This document shows, piece after piece, positions 22,672-22,876 of a stretch of 22,876 nt of DNA. Each line of letters opens with the position of its first letter. Positions within the stretch are counted from its first letter, which is position 1. Position numbers and translations under genes: made by a program. Source of the DNA: a bacterium (GTDB lineage Bacteria > AUK180); assembly GCA_021162505.1 (NCBI GenBank), contig JAGGYO010000054.1:1-22876 (forward strand). The letters are read 5' to 3'. Below the pieces are notes generated by a model that was not told the DNA's origin, ran no database searches, and saw only the letters and a program-made list of their open reading frames with translations.

Positions 22672-22876
22672 TTTATAAAATATTTCAAAAAGATATCAAG
22701 ATAAACAGTGAAGATTATTTTAAAGAAAAAACAGAAATAAATGATTATAACAGAAATGAGATGCTTAGTTCAAAAAAAGTGATCTTGTTTTGCAAGGATA
22801 TTTACCTTCCTTTTTTAGATAATCTATTTAGAAAAAAAAGCGTGGATTCTACTTATATAATTATTCCTAAAAACAC
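22659..22876 (+). CDS. Unrecognised protein, 5' part only (cut by window end)
   Basis: An open frame begins at ATG 22659 and runs to the edge for 72 codons. AAAGGAG lies 11 nt upstream, and the start overlaps the hybrid kinase gene by 13 nt, which fits the coupled layout of this operon. The visible protein begins MEKVVYKIFQKDIKINSEDY and is rich in Lys, Ile, Asp and Asn like its neighbours. It contains one hydrophobic strand, KKVILFCKDIYLPFL, near residues 44-58. I do not recognise a family. Being in the operon, it could be the missing output or another signalling protein. That is a guess. Confidence 0.6.
   Translation, partial: MEKVVYKIFQKDIKINSEDYFKEKTEINDYNRNEMLSSKKVILFCKDIYLPFLDNLFRKKSVDSTYIIIPKN

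Overview
The window is AT-rich bacterial DNA, probably from an uncultured Gram-negative lineage. Three things support this: an outer-membrane PorV-like beta-barrel, a secreted protein with a C-terminal sorting-type domain, and a YajC/Sec neighbourhood. Elusimicrobiota, Cloacimonadota, WOR-3 and similar FCB-adjacent candidate phyla would all fit. No rRNA or marker tree is available here, so the phylum is a guess.

Layout. (1) 66-11601, minus strand: ten tightly packed genes read right to left. The order is a PilB/GspE ATPase, aspS, phoH, a 7TM-HD (PgpH-type) phosphodiesterase, ybeY, a small ACP-like membrane protein, an SsnA-like amidohydrolase, a glycosyltransferase, tgt and yajC. Most junctions overlap or are separated by 1-10 nt. 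A strong sigma70-type promoter sits directly on the first ATG, and a second promoter sits before tgt. The operon mixes translation and RNA maturation (AspRS, PhoH, YbeY, Tgt), nucleotide signalling (PgpH), protein export (YajC) and surface functions. (2) 11638-12641: a gene-free kilobase of interspersed palindromic repeats, degenerate heptamer tracts and one orphan palindrome. (3) 12642-14552, minus strand: tRNA-Val(TAC) and a glucan phosphorylase, separated by a repeat hairpin that could terminate one and supply the -35 box of the other. (4) 14694-18424, plus strand: a two-gene operon encoding a secreted protein with a C-terminal sorting-type domain and a PorV-like barrel fused to a CsgG-like domain. 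(5) 18425-18813: a second repeat island. (6) 18814-22876, plus strand: a translationally coupled signalling operon with a soluble histidine kinase, a single-domain response regulator, a PAS hybrid kinase and the start of an unrecognised gene cut by the window edge.

The most unusual features are as follows. One family of hairpins shares fixed flanks and a TCRRG loop while its stems differ completely in sequence but stay paired. Three genes appear to be transcribed without a 5' leader. One protein looks like an acyl carrier protein whose attachment serine is replaced and which carries a C-terminal membrane anchor. A PorV barrel is fused to a CsgG-like domain. No CRISPR array, transposase, integrase or prophage gene was seen.
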